In this document: in pieces, positions 33,248 through 41,625 of the stretch
How the letters are laid out: the number at the start of each line of letters is the position of its first letter
How positions within the stretch are numbered: position 1 is the first letter of the stretch
Source: DATEMU01 sp964414585
Lineage (GTDB): Bacteria > Planctomycetota > Phycisphaerae > UBA1845 > UTPLA1
Assembly: GCA_964414585.1 (NCBI GenBank)
Contig: CAYPXR010000097.1
Span: 35,015 to 99,014, forward strand
DNA length: 64,000 nt
Reading direction: 5' to 3'
Translations under genes and position numbers: made by a program
The notes under the pieces: model-generated
What the model was told of the DNA's origin: nothing
Databases searched by the model: none
Seen by the model: only the letters and a program-made list of their open reading frames with translations

Positions 33248-35095
33248 ATGCGTCGTCTGATCCCCCTCTTCATTTTCGTCGTGACCTTTGTCACGTTCCT
33301 TCCCGCCCTCAAAGGCGACTTCGTCAACTGGGACGACGACGTCCTCTTCGTCAACAATCCGGACTACCGCGGGCTCGGTCCTGCGCAGATCGGCTGGATG
33401 TTCACCGTCTCCATCCTCGGCCACTACCAGCCTGTCACCTGGCTCACTCACGGACTCGACTACTGCATCTGGGGCATGAACCCCTTCGGCTATCACTTGA
33501 CAAATCTTCTCGTCCACGCCGCCTGTGCCGTTTTGGTCTACTTCCTAGCGCTCCGCGTTCTGCTTCTCTCGCGCACACGCGAACCTGATACCATCTCAGC
33601 GCCCGCGGCGCCGTTATGTCAGACATCTCACGATGGCCTCGCCGCCGCCCTGGCGGCATTGCTCTTCGCCCTACACCCCCTGCGCGTTGAATCGGTCGCC
33701 TGGATCACCGAACGCCGCGATTTGGTCTGCACCTTTTTCCTGGTGCCGGCGATCCTCTGCTACCTCCGATATGCTGTCGGCCACGGCGATCCCATTCTTT
33801 GGTTGATCGCCTCCATTCTTCTTTACGTTCTGTCACTCCTCTCCAAAGCCTGGGGCATCACGCTGCCCGCCGTCCTCCTCGTGCTCGACGTCTATCCTCT
33901 TCGCCGATTCCGCCTGGATGCCCGCCATTTGTTTTCCCAGCGCAATCGCGCCATCCTTCTTGAAAAAATCCCATACGCCATCCCCGCCCTTCTCATCGCG
34001 CGGACGGCGCTCAAATGCCAGTCCTACGCGGGCATGGAATCGCTCGCCCAACACACCCCCCTTCAGCGGCTTGCCCAGGCCGGCTATGGCGTCGTCTTTT
34101 ATCTTGCCAAGACCCTTTGGCCCTTCAACCTCAATCCGATCTATGAATTCCCAGTCCCCTTTGATCCCCTCGCACCTCGCTTCGTCGTCCCCGTCGTCGC
34201 GCTTGTGGTCCTTCTTGTCTTCGTCATCGCGCTCCGCCGTCGACTCCCTTCGCTCGTGGCCGTCCTGACGATTTATTTCATCATTCTCTCTCCCGTCCTG
34301 GGATTCACCCAGTCCGGACCGCAACTCGTCGCCGACCGCTACACCTATCTCGCTTGCATCCCTATCGCCATTTTCATTGCCGCCGCGGTTTTCAATAACC
34401 GTGCAATCCAAGCGACCCGTTTCGCATTGCTATTTCTGCTCGCAGGCCTTGCCGCGCTGACGTGGCGTCAATGCGCCGTCTGGCGAGATTCAAAATCCCT
34501 TTGGCAACACGCCATCGCGCTCGATCCCGATTCCTGTAACGCCCGAAACAATCTCGGCATCCTTCTCCTCCAGGAAAAGCGCTTCGGGGAAGCGCGGCCC
34601 CTGTTCCAGTCCTGCGTGGATCGACGACCCGATCATCCACTCTTCTATTGCAATCTCGCCGCCGCGGAGAAAGGGTTGGGGCTTTCGTCAAACGCCGTCG
34701 ATCACTTTCGCCGCGCGCTCGACCTGCACCCAACCGGTGCTTCAAAACTTCTCATCATCGCCCAGGGACTCCACGACCTTGGCGACCAGCGCCACGCGCT
34801 CGAAGCCGCCCGGTTCGCCGTGCAGGCCGACACCTCTGAACCACGTGCCCAATTCGCCGTCGGCCAAATCCTTACGCAACTCGGTCATTCCGCCGAAGCC
34901 GCCCCTTATTTGCAGAAAGCAGTCGAATTGCTGGAACGGAAGCTCCCTCCGGGCGATCTCGATCCACGAGGCGACCCCAGCGCCGGCATGTTCGCCGACG
35001 CCTGTTCCATGCTTGCGGATTATTACGAAAGGAATCGCGACGCGGACCGCGCCATTATCTACCGGGACAAGGCCCAGCGCGCCCGCGGCCAGTGA
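33248..35095 (+). CDS. Polytopic membrane protein with C-terminal TPRs
   Basis: 615 residues. Signal-anchor start (MRRLIPLFIFVVTFVTFLPALKGDFVNWDDD), then about ten membrane helices with the conserved luminal-type segment FVNWDDDVLFVNNPDYRGL and HYQPVTWLTHGLDYCIWGMNP, and ALHPLRVESVAWITERRDL. From about 420 TPR repeats follow (CNARNNLGILLLQEKRFGEARPLFQSCV). This matches DUF1736/TMTC-like glycosyltransferase-C relatives with TPRs, abundant in planctomycetes. Acidic WDDD may bind a lipid-sugar donor; activity is unproven. The start has only weak ribosome-site support. Confidence 0.82.
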   Translation: MRRLIPLFIFVVTFVTFLPALKGDFVNWDDDVLFVNNPDYRGLGPAQIGWMFTVSILGHYQPVTWLTHGLDYCIWGMNPFGYHLTNLLVHAACAVLVYFLALRVLLLSRTREPDTISAPAAPLCQTSHDGLAAALAALLFALHPLRVESVAWITERRDLVCTFFLVPAILCYLRYAVGHGDPILWLIASILLYVLSLLSKAWGITLPAVLLVLDVYPLRRFRLDARHLFSQRNRAILLEKIPYAIPALLIARTALKCQSYAGMESLAQHTPLQRLAQAGYGVVFYLAKTLWPFNLNPIYEFPVPFDPLAPRFVVPVVALVVLLVFVIALRRRLPSLVAVLTIYFIILSPVLGFTQSGPQLVADRYTYLACIPIAIFIAAAVFNNRAIQATRFALLFLLAGLAALTWRQCAVWRDSKSLWQHAIALDPDSCNARNNLGILLLQEKRFGEARPLFQSCVDRRPDHPLFYCNLAAAEKGLGLSSNAVDHFRRALDLHPTGASKLLIIAQGLHDLGDQRHALEAARFAVQADTSEPRAQFAVGQILTQLGHSAEAAPYLQKAVELLERKLPPGDLDPRGDPSAGMFADACSMLADYYERNRDADRAIIYRDKAQRARGQ

Positions 35096-35121
35096 AGAAT
35101 TCAACGCGGGATCTTCGAAAT

Positions 35122-36339
35122 CTATTCAAACCGCAGTGCTTCGATCGGATCCAACCGGCTCGCCCGCCACGCCGGGTAAAATCCGAAAAACACACCCGTG
35201 GCGAACGCGAATCCCAGCGCGATCCCGGCGATCCAGTACGACACCGCGGTTTCGTAGCCCTTCCACGACGTGAGGAAATAGCTGAATCCCCATCCGCTGA
35301 ACATCCCGACGATCCCTCCCAGCGTGCACAGGACGATCGCCTCGATCAGAAATTGCATCATGATCTCGCCGCCGCTGGCGCCGATCGCCATTCGCAAGCC
35401 GATTTCCCGCGTCCGCTCCGTCACGCTCACCAGCATGATGTTCATGATCCCGATACCCCCGACAATCAGCGATACGCTGGCGATCATTCCCAGCAGCCAC
35501 GTAAACGACTCGCTCGACTGCTCTTTCACCGCCGCCGATTCGGACAACGCGAAAATCCGAAAATCGTCCGGGTCTTCGTCGCGCAGCTTGTGCCGCTCGC
35601 GAAGCAGCCGGCGAATCTGGTCTTCCGCCACCTTCGGGTCGACGCCGAACGCCGCCGCCGCCAACAGCGTCTGTGAGACCTCCGCCCCGGCGATTCGACG
35701 CTCGAACGTCGAATACGGAAAAAGGATAATGTCGTCGTTGTCCCGGTTGTCGCTCATCCCCTTGTAATCGAGAAGCCCGACGATCTTAAACCGCGAATTC
35801 TTCACCGTGATCTCTTCGTCTACCGGATCGATCGAACCAAACAGCTCCCGCGCCGCCGTCTGACCGATGACGCACACGGGCCGCTTGGCCGTCTCGTCGA
35901 CCTCTTCCAGCTTGCGCCCCGACGTCATTTCCCATCGACGGATGTCGAGATAGTTCGGGTAAATCCCCTGCACGTTTGTCGAATAATTCCCGAAGCTCGA
36001 CCGGACCTGCATCGTCATCCGGTTGGACGGCGTCGCCGCCCGTACCGCCGAGCATTGCTCGTTGATCGCGTTCGCGTCGTACTTGGTCTGCTGCGGCTTG
36101 CTCTCCACGTCCTGCTTCCGAATGCCCGATGTCTGCACTCCGAAGTTGCGGATGAACATCCAATCGTCCCCCAACCGCGAGATCTCGTCCTCTATCCGCA
36201 TCTTCGTCGCCTGGGCCATTGCCACCAGCGTAATCACCGCCCCCACGCCGATGACGATCCCGAGCATGGACAGGGCCGTCCGCACCTTGTTCTTTCCAAG
36301 ACTGATCCACGCTTCGGCGATCAATGTCGATGGATTCAT
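35122..36339 (-). CDS. MacB-type ABC transporter permease
   Basis: 405 residues. N-terminal helix (NKVRTALSMLGIVIGVGAVITLVAMA), a large periplasmic MacB_PCD domain (about 45-270) and three C-terminal helices in an FtsX domain (IASVSLIVGGIGIMNIMLVSVTERTREIGLRMAIGA ... FYPAWRASRLDPIEALRFE). These are full hallmarks of MacB/LolC-family mechanotransmission permeases. The partner ATPase and membrane-fusion protein are not next to it: the upstream region (36340-36379) is a short repeat-bearing gap followed by a flavin reductase. Partners must be encoded elsewhere. Confidence 0.93.
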   Translation of the reverse strand: MNPSTLIAEAWISLGKNKVRTALSMLGIVIGVGAVITLVAMAQATKMRIEDEISRLGDDWMFIRNFGVQTSGIRKQDVESKPQQTKYDANAINEQCSAVRAATPSNRMTMQVRSSFGNYSTNVQGIYPNYLDIRRWEMTSGRKLEEVDETAKRPVCVIGQTAARELFGSIDPVDEEITVKNSRFKIVGLLDYKGMSDNRDNDDIILFPYSTFERRIAGAEVSQTLLAAAAFGVDPKVAEDQIRRLLRERHKLRDEDPDDFRIFALSESAAVKEQSSESFTWLLGMIASVSLIVGGIGIMNIMLVSVTERTREIGLRMAIGASGGEIMMQFLIEAIVLCTLGGIVGMFSGWGFSYFLTSWKGYETAVSYWIAGIALGFAFATGVFFGFYPAWRASRLDPIEALRFE

Positions 36340-36348
36340 GTTCCCGAC

Positions 36349-36380
36349 TTTCGCTATTCGCTATCCGCCATTCAACATTC
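36349..36380 (-). repeat. 32-bp heptad repeat at the flavin reductase stop codon
   Basis: On the minus strand: GAATGTT, GAATGGC, GGATAGC, GAATAGC, GAAA. Its first base is the last base of the TAG stop. It matches the copy at 40139-40170 at 29 of 32 positions and that at 59555-59586 at 27 of 32. Confidence 0.8.
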
Positions 36381-36868
36381 TAATACGTCCACCCGTTTTT
36401 TCGTACATGCACATGTGGCGGCCGAATCTCACCCGCTTTCGCTTCGACCACCTCACCTACATAAACGACGTGATCGCCCGCCTCGCACTGCCCCCGAACC
36501 CGGACCGACAGCCGGGCGATTTGATCCGGAATCTCCACCCCGCAGGTCACGTCTCGCACCTCCAATCCCGCAAAGGCATCCTGACCCGGCTCAAACCCCT
36601 TCCCAAAGTGCTTGAACATCGCCGTTGGGCTCTCTCCCAACAGGTTCAGGACGAATTCCTTCGACTCGTCAATGAGCCCCGCGACCGGCCGACCCTTCTT
36701 GATCGCCACGCTCACCATCGGCGGCTCGAAACAGGCCTGCTGCACCCACGACGCGAGCATGCCGGTCCGCTGTCCACCGGCCCTCGCCGTCACGATCGCG
36801 CATCCGCTCGGAATCCGCCCCAGCGCCCGACCCACCTGTTCCCGCATCGCCTCATCCATCACATTCAC
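36380..36868 (-). CDS. Flavin reductase-domain protein (FMN-binding split barrel)
   Basis: 162 residues. Segments typical of the flavin reductase-like domain: RIPSGCAIVTARAGGQRTGMLASWVQQACFEPPMVSVAIKK, FVLNLLGES, HVVYVGEVVEA. Such proteins bind FMN and often reduce flavins with NAD(P)H or act as small-molecule oxidoreductases. The ATG at 36868 overlaps the upstream GT39 gene by 4 bases, so the two genes are coupled. The stop codon merges with a heptad repeat. Confidence 0.9.
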   Translation of the reverse strand: MNVMDEAMREQVGRALGRIPSGCAIVTARAGGQRTGMLASWVQQACFEPPMVSVAIKKGRPVAGLIDESKEFVLNLLGESPTAMFKHFGKGFEPGQDAFAGLEVRDVTCGVEIPDQIARLSVRVRGQCEAGDHVVYVGEVVEAKAGEIRPPHVHVRKNGWTY

Positions 36869-38499
36869 TTCGATCTCCCTATTCTATACACCTTGACCGG
36901 TCTCTCCCCGTCTGCCTCCCAGATCCGCGACGGTTCAAGTTCGCTCATCCGCTCGCGGCACTCCGCCAACAACGCCTTTTCATCCCCCGTCATCCGATTC
37001 ATCGTCGGATCGTCTACAACCCACGCCGCACTCGCGCGGCTCAGGGCCCGATCAATCCCTTCGCCGACCGGCCACTGCCGTTCCAATCCGGCATAAAACG
37101 ACACCGGCGACCGTTGATGCGCGGCCACCACGACATCGCCTTTCGTCGCATGCTCGGCAATCCAAGCCCCCGCCTCCCGCTCCCACCGCGCTCCCGACGG
37201 CGCTGGCACCAAGTCATAATACGCCATCGGAGCAATCGCGATTAGAGCCGCGACGGTCAAGGAGCGCCGCGCGACATCCGAACGCCCAATCGCCTCACGA
37301 CCTTGCAGATATCGCTCGCCGACAAATCGGGAGATCGCCCACAACCCCGACGCCGACCATGGAATCGAAAGCCCGGCCAGGATCAACAAATATCGGTCAC
37401 TAATAATCCCATACTGCATCCCTCGCGCTTGCGCCGCGAGGATCTGTAATAACGCCGCGATCATGACGAGCCGTTTCACCGTGGGATCGCTCTTCGGCAT
37501 GCGCCTCCAAAAAAATCCCACCAGGGCCAGCGTCGACAAGACATATCGTCCCGACTTGCCCCACCCGGCCGCCATCTTGATCGGCGCATCCCACCAAACC
37601 ACCGGCCCCGCTTGTTGAACTTTCAGATATGGCATCCCATATCTGTATTCGTCTGCGCCATCTGCTTGCCCCTCTTGCTTCACCTTCCCGAACAGCAAGT
37701 CCTTGATCGATTTGTTCGGCATCACCTTTCCGACTGCGATCGAGTATGGCGCGACCACAACGATGAATGCTGTGGCCACCACCGCCGCCCGCGCAACCCG
37801 TCTCCGCCACGCGATGACGCTTGTTGGCCACAACAAACAAATCACCACCGCCGCCATCGCCCCCAACGCCTCTTGCCGCAACCAATAGGCGACCCCGCAT
37901 ACCGACCCGCAAGCCGCGAGCGTTTCCCATCTGCGATGATCTGCGTCATCTGCGGATCCGTCTCTTCCAATCGCCCGCAACCCCAGCAACAACCCCGCCA
38001 GATATAACGCCAGATGTGGTGAATCCGAGAGAACGTCCGATGACAGCGTCACAAGCTGCGGCCAGAACGCCGCCAGCAGCGCCGCGATCAACGCCGTCGT
38101 CGCGTCGAATAACCGCCGCGTCAGCAAATAAATTAGCCACACCACCGCCGCCCCGCCGAGCACCGCGATGATCTGTCCGCAAATCTCCCACGACCTCGGC
38201 CCGTTGCTGGAAACGAATTGCCCAATGAGCGAATGCAAACCCAGAAGAAAAATCGAATATCCCGGCTGCTTTGTCTGCCCTGCCATCGCCCCCGACGGAT
38301 CGGCACGAATCTGTTCGGCAAATTCGACGAAAAAAACGCCGTCGCGGCTGATGCAAGGCAGTCGCGCCGCCGCACGAACAAAAACCGCTACGCCCAGCAA
38401 GACGCAAATCGCGGCGACGCATCGCCGCTGCCGCCCCGAAGACGCTTCAAGACCTGAATCGAAAATACTTTCGTCCTCTGCGTACGGTGCCCGTGGCAC
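36865..38499 (-). CDS. GT39/PMT-type membrane glycosyltransferase
   Basis: About 544 residues from a GTG at 38499, chosen because GGAGGGGG lies a few bases upstream; the frame is open to 38613 without family character. Multiple membrane helices. An early luminal loop with the catalytic-type acidic residue (ISRDGVFFVEFAEQI) and KQPGYSIFLLGLHSLIG match the ArnT/PMT_2 family, which transfers sugars from polyprenyl phosphate donors. The C-terminal soluble part (VVAAHQRSPVSFYAGLERQWPVGEG) is typical of this class. Divergent from the GT87 gene at 38700. Confidence 0.82.
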   Translation of the reverse strand: MPRAPYAEDESIFDSGLEASSGRQRRCVAAICVLLGVAVFVRAAARLPCISRDGVFFVEFAEQIRADPSGAMAGQTKQPGYSIFLLGLHSLIGQFVSSNGPRSWEICGQIIAVLGGAAVVWLIYLLTRRLFDATTALIAALLAAFWPQLVTLSSDVLSDSPHLALYLAGLLLGLRAIGRDGSADDADHRRWETLAACGSVCGVAYWLRQEALGAMAAVVICLLWPTSVIAWRRRVARAAVVATAFIVVVAPYSIAVGKVMPNKSIKDLLFGKVKQEGQADGADEYRYGMPYLKVQQAGPVVWWDAPIKMAAGWGKSGRYVLSTLALVGFFWRRMPKSDPTVKRLVMIAALLQILAAQARGMQYGIISDRYLLILAGLSIPWSASGLWAISRFVGERYLQGREAIGRSDVARRSLTVAALIAIAPMAYYDLVPAPSGARWEREAGAWIAEHATKGDVVVAAHQRSPVSFYAGLERQWPVGEGIDRALSRASAAWVVDDPTMNRMTGDEKALLAECRERMSELEPSRIWEADGERPVKVYRIGRSK

Positions 38500-38699
38500 G
38501 AATACCCCCTCCGTGGACCGAATTCCGCCTCTTCTCCAAGCGAATCCTACTTGAACGGCGGCACGCCATCCATCGATCCGAATCGCCCGACACCGACACA
38601 ACCCAATCCACAAAGGGCTTGCGACGACGAACCTCCGCGATGACGATTCGCCAGCGCGGTTCGTCCGCCTGTCATTGAACCCGTCGCCCGGAGTCCGAC

Positions 38700-39986
38700 G
38701 TGCAGAATCCTCCCTCGAACCCTTCTGGAGCTTCGTGGCCCCGCGCGTTGCTGATCCTGATCGTACTCGGCGTCGTTGTCGCCGACCTGATCTACTTCAC
38801 CCGCGCCATGGAGCGACGTACGCCGACCCTCAAACGCTGGCTGCCCTACGCCGCCGAAATCGGCCAGGACGACCATCTCTACGAGCACCACCCCGATTAC
38901 CTCTATCCACCCTTCTTCCTGGTGCTCCTTCGACCGCTGACGCATCTTCCCGTCACCGCCGCCGCGATCCTCTGGCAATTCGGAAAATTCGTTTCCATCG
39001 GGCTGATTTTCGCGGCGATCTGGAATCTCGCCCCGCGCGTGGGCCCGTTCCCTCCGTGGGCCAAGACTCTCACCATCCTCGTTTGCCTGCGCTTCATCGT
39101 TTCCGACCTCCGTCATGGCAACGTCAATCTCTTCATCGCCCTTTGCGTCGTCGCCGGCCTCTGGCTAATGGTCATCCGGCGACCCTTCCTCGCCGGCGCC
39201 TGCGTGGCCCTCGCGACCTGCATCAAGCTTACCCCGGCGCTCTACGCCGTCTACCTTCTCTACAAACGTCGTTGGGCGGCGCTCGCGGGCTTCACTCTTG
39301 CGACGGTCGTCTTCCTGGAAATCGCACCCCTCGTTCTGCTAACGCCACGGACGAATCACGCGCTGCTCGTTCGATGGTATGACCATGTCGTCGGCGCTTT
39401 CGTCTCCAAGGGCGATGTCGATTCGGCCGGCATGAATCAATCCCTTGTCGGCGTCACCAATCGATTGCTCGGCAATTCAGAAACAGTTCCCGTCGAAGAC
39501 CGGCTCGGCTGGGTCCATCTGCTGCCTCGATCGATCCATGTGATCCAGCGGACTCTCGCCCTGGCGCTGGTCGCCCTGCTTGCCTGGAGTTGCCGAGGCC
39601 CAACGCGTCGGGACGACGTCCCGACGATCTGCCTCGAATGGTCCCTCGTCGCGCCAGTCTGCCTGGCCCTCTCCGGTTACACCTGGACCGGCCACTTTTG
39701 CATCCTGATCCCGGCCGTTGCCTTTTTGATCGCAACAATCGCGCCGGACCCGCTGCACCGCGACCGCCGCGGACAGCTCGTTCTGACCACCGCGGCCTTC
39801 GCCATCTTTTTCTTGTCCAGCGATCTCCTCACGCCCGCAGTCCGCGAATGGACCAGCCGCGTCGGCCTCCAACTTTTGGGCGCTCTTTTGCTCCTCGCCG
39901 CATTGGTTCTAGCGCGCCGCCGTCTCCGCTCACCTTCACTCTCACAGGGAGAGGGCGGGGGTGAGGGATCGATTACCAGTGGTTAA
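38700..39986 (+). CDS. GT87-type polyprenyl-phosphate-mannose-like transferase (DUF2029)
   Basis: 428 residues from a GTG at 38700. Eight to ten membrane helices. Typical DUF2029/GT87 motifs: YLYPPFFLVLLRPLTHLP, RHGNVNLFIALCVVAGLWL, ALATCIKLTPALYAVYLLYKRRW and GMNQSLVGV. Members transfer mannose or arabinose-like sugars from lipid carriers outside the membrane. The last 19 residues (RSPSLSQGEGGGEGSITSG) are encoded by a REP-like palindrome at 39929-39968, so the natural C-terminus has been altered by that repeat. Confidence 0.87.
   Translation: MQNPPSNPSGASWPRALLILIVLGVVVADLIYFTRAMERRTPTLKRWLPYAAEIGQDDHLYEHHPDYLYPPFFLVLLRPLTHLPVTAAAILWQFGKFVSIGLIFAAIWNLAPRVGPFPPWAKTLTILVCLRFIVSDLRHGNVNLFIALCVVAGLWLMVIRRPFLAGACVALATCIKLTPALYAVYLLYKRRWAALAGFTLATVVFLEIAPLVLLTPRTNHALLVRWYDHVVGAFVSKGDVDSAGMNQSLVGVTNRLLGNSETVPVEDRLGWVHLLPRSIHVIQRTLALALVALLAWSCRGPTRRDDVPTICLEWSLVAPVCLALSGYTWTGHFCILIPAVAFLIATIAPDPLHRDRRGQLVLTTAAFAIFFLSSDLLTPAVREWTSRVGLQLLGALLLLAALVLARRRLRSPSLSQGEGGGEGSITSG
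39929..39968. repeat. REP-like palindrome at the 3' end of the GT87 gene
   Basis: CTCACCTTCACTCTC (39929-39943), 5-nt centre, GAGAGGGCGGGGGTGAG (39949-39965). Outer CTCACC/GGTGAG and inner CTCTC/GAGAG pair. This resembles the widespread CCTCACCC..CTCTCCC-type intergenic repeat of proteobacteria and planctomycetes. It is translated as part of the GT87 protein. Confidence 0.6.
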
Positions 39987-40138
39987 CCTGCCGCGCGCAT
40001 CCTCTCCGCCCGCGCGATTCTTTCGCTATTCAAAACTCCCGGATTTCCTACCCTTACGACGGGGTGGGGTTACGCCTGCAGATTTTTCCAATCCGAAAGA
40101 AACCGATCCAGCCCGATATCCGCCGCCGCCTGCGGCGA

Positions 40139-40170
40139 TTTCGCGATTCGCTATCCGTCATTCGACATTC
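40139..40170 (-). repeat. 32-bp heptad repeat at the stop codon of a small ORF
   Basis: On the minus strand: GAATGTC, GAATGAC, GGATAGC, GAATCGC, GAAA. The first two bases overlap the TGA stop of the gene at 40169-40444. 29 of 32 positions match the copy at 36349-36380. Confidence 0.8.
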
Positions 40171-40444
40171 ACTCTATCGCCGCCAGCTCCCGCTCGACGT
40201 CGTCCGCCGTGAGCGACTCCCCCTTGTTCAGCCGCGCGACGATCTCGTTGATGCGCCGCTTGCCCTCGTCCTTGCGAAGGTCCCGCAGAAAGCCGTCGAA
40301 GAAATGTTCCCCGGCCATGGCCCGGTTGATCTCGGCTTCCTTGTTGTGTTCGTCGAGCTCGGTGAAATAGACGACGCGATACTGGCGGCCGTAATCCGCC
40401 TCGCGGTAAATCTCAAACATCGTCCGATCGCTCGCCGTCGCCAT
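40169..40444 (-). CDS. Small conserved-looking hypothetical protein
   Basis: 91 residues, rich in charged residues (EIYREADYGRQYRVVYFTELDEHNKEAEINRAMAG..., then KDEGKRRINEIVARLNKGESLT). No membrane segment and no motif I recognise; predicted mostly helical. The C-terminal part looks like a small regulatory helix-turn-helix or antitoxin-like helix set, but there is no toxin next to it. The stop codon merges with a heptad repeat. The open frame has coding-like composition and no competing gene. Confidence 0.6.
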   Translation of the reverse strand: MATASDRTMFEIYREADYGRQYRVVYFTELDEHNKEAEINRAMAGEHFFDGFLRDLRKDEGKRRINEIVARLNKGESLTADDVERELAAIE

Positions 40445-40540
40445 CGCAATAGGTTAGCCCCGATGATGTGCTCGAACAAGTACGCCGACGCCGCCATCCG
40501 AGCCGGCGGCGCAAGCCCCGGCTCTCGTCTCCCTCGCCCA

Positions 40541-41497
40541 CTAGCCATTCTTACCGCTGAATGGAAGCGGCATCTTCGCGACCTCCGTCCCGCATTCCGG
40601 ACACCGCGCGCTCGTCAACCCCGTCAAATCATACCCGCACTTCTCGCACCACCCCCCGCGCTCGCCGGCAACGAGCATCGCCAAATCTCGAAAGGTTTCG
40701 ATGCCGTTCGGCAATATGGACGATGGGGGCCGAATCCGATCGACAACCAACAGCAGCAACCGAGTCGAGACAAACAAGGCGACAGGGGGAAAAGCAAAGA
40801 CAAACCACCACGACGTGACTTGGCTCGCAGGACTAAGACCAATCAGCGTCGCCAACTCCCATGCGATGATCCCGTAAAAAAAGAGACAAAGGAGGATGCC
40901 CGACAATCCGCCCAGCCATTCAAGAGCGCGGTCAATCTTGCTAGACACCATGGACGGTACACGATTGCCGGAAAGCGCGCGAAGCCGGGCCCAAAACTGA
41001 CGAAGCTTTCGCCCCCGGAAACGATCCAGAATCGGTGTGCTCGGCGCGAACGACGCGATTCGCTTGTCGATCTCTCTCGCGATCATCTCAATACGCTTAA
41101 AGGCGCCGGCGGACAAAGACGTGGCCCCCATGATCGTGGCGGGCCGGATCGTACCGAGCTTGGCGCGGCTCGCAATCAAGTCCGCCAGGCGGCCAAACGT
41201 AAACATAGGAGCATATTTGGTCTCCCATTCCTCCTTCGACTTGCACAGATCTTGTCCCGTCAGAAACTTCCAATCGTCGATCGACAAATCCACGCCAATC
41301 AAGTCGTTGATGGTAAAACCCAGGACGAGAAGATCGAGATCACTGGCGGCCCGCAGTTCCACAAAATAACGATCAATACGCATTTCGCGAGCGATGGGGG
41401 CGTTCTTCCGAGTCATGCCGTTAACGGCCTTCTGAAGCACGTCCATGACTGCGGTCGCGTCACTAGCAGAGGATACAAACGTATCGAGAACGGTCAT
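40541..41497 (-). CDS. Membrane protein with C-terminal zinc ribbon, function unknown
   Basis: 318 residues. The N-terminal 200 residues are soluble and mostly helical with no family I recognise. Two membrane helices lie near 196-218 and 228-250. The C-terminus carries a zinc ribbon WCEKCGYDLTGLTSARCPECG, a variant of the CGYDLRG...RCPECG ribbon seen repeatedly in planctomycete membrane proteins. Function unknown. Start ATG at 41497; 5' region 41498-41580 contains no further gene. Confidence 0.8.
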   Translation of the reverse strand: MTVLDTFVSSASDATAVMDVLQKAVNGMTRKNAPIAREMRIDRYFVELRAASDLDLLVLGFTINDLIGVDLSIDDWKFLTGQDLCKSKEEWETKYAPMFTFGRLADLIASRAKLGTIRPATIMGATSLSAGAFKRIEMIAREIDKRIASFAPSTPILDRFRGRKLRQFWARLRALSGNRVPSMVSSKIDRALEWLGGLSGILLCLFFYGIIAWELATLIGLSPASQVTSWWFVFAFPPVALFVSTRLLLLVVDRIRPPSSILPNGIETFRDLAMLVAGERGGWCEKCGYDLTGLTSARCPECGTEVAKMPLPFSGKNG

Positions 41498-41591
41498 GCC
41501 CTAATGATAGGACCAAGAATATCTGGGCCAAGGCCTCGATGGGTGAGCAATTGGTGATGGTACAAATGGCGAACCATTTGTCTCCTTTTTT

Positions 41592-41620
41592 CGACGTTTT
41601 GACTTTTGGGCTCTTTGACG
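41592..41620 (-). repeat. GTCAAAA octad repeat near the HEAT-gene stop
   Basis: Read on the minus strand it contains CGTCAAAGAGCCCAAAAGTC followed by AAAACGTCG. Six bases separate it from the stop codon of the HEAT-repeat gene. Same motif as at 33211-33225 and 61454-61478. Confidence 0.5.
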
Positions 41621-41625
41621 CTTCG

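Noticed and set aside
40064..41557. A 497-codon plus-strand frame
   Set aside because: Spans two minus-strand genes and a repeat; Arg/Pro/His-rich shadow with no domain.
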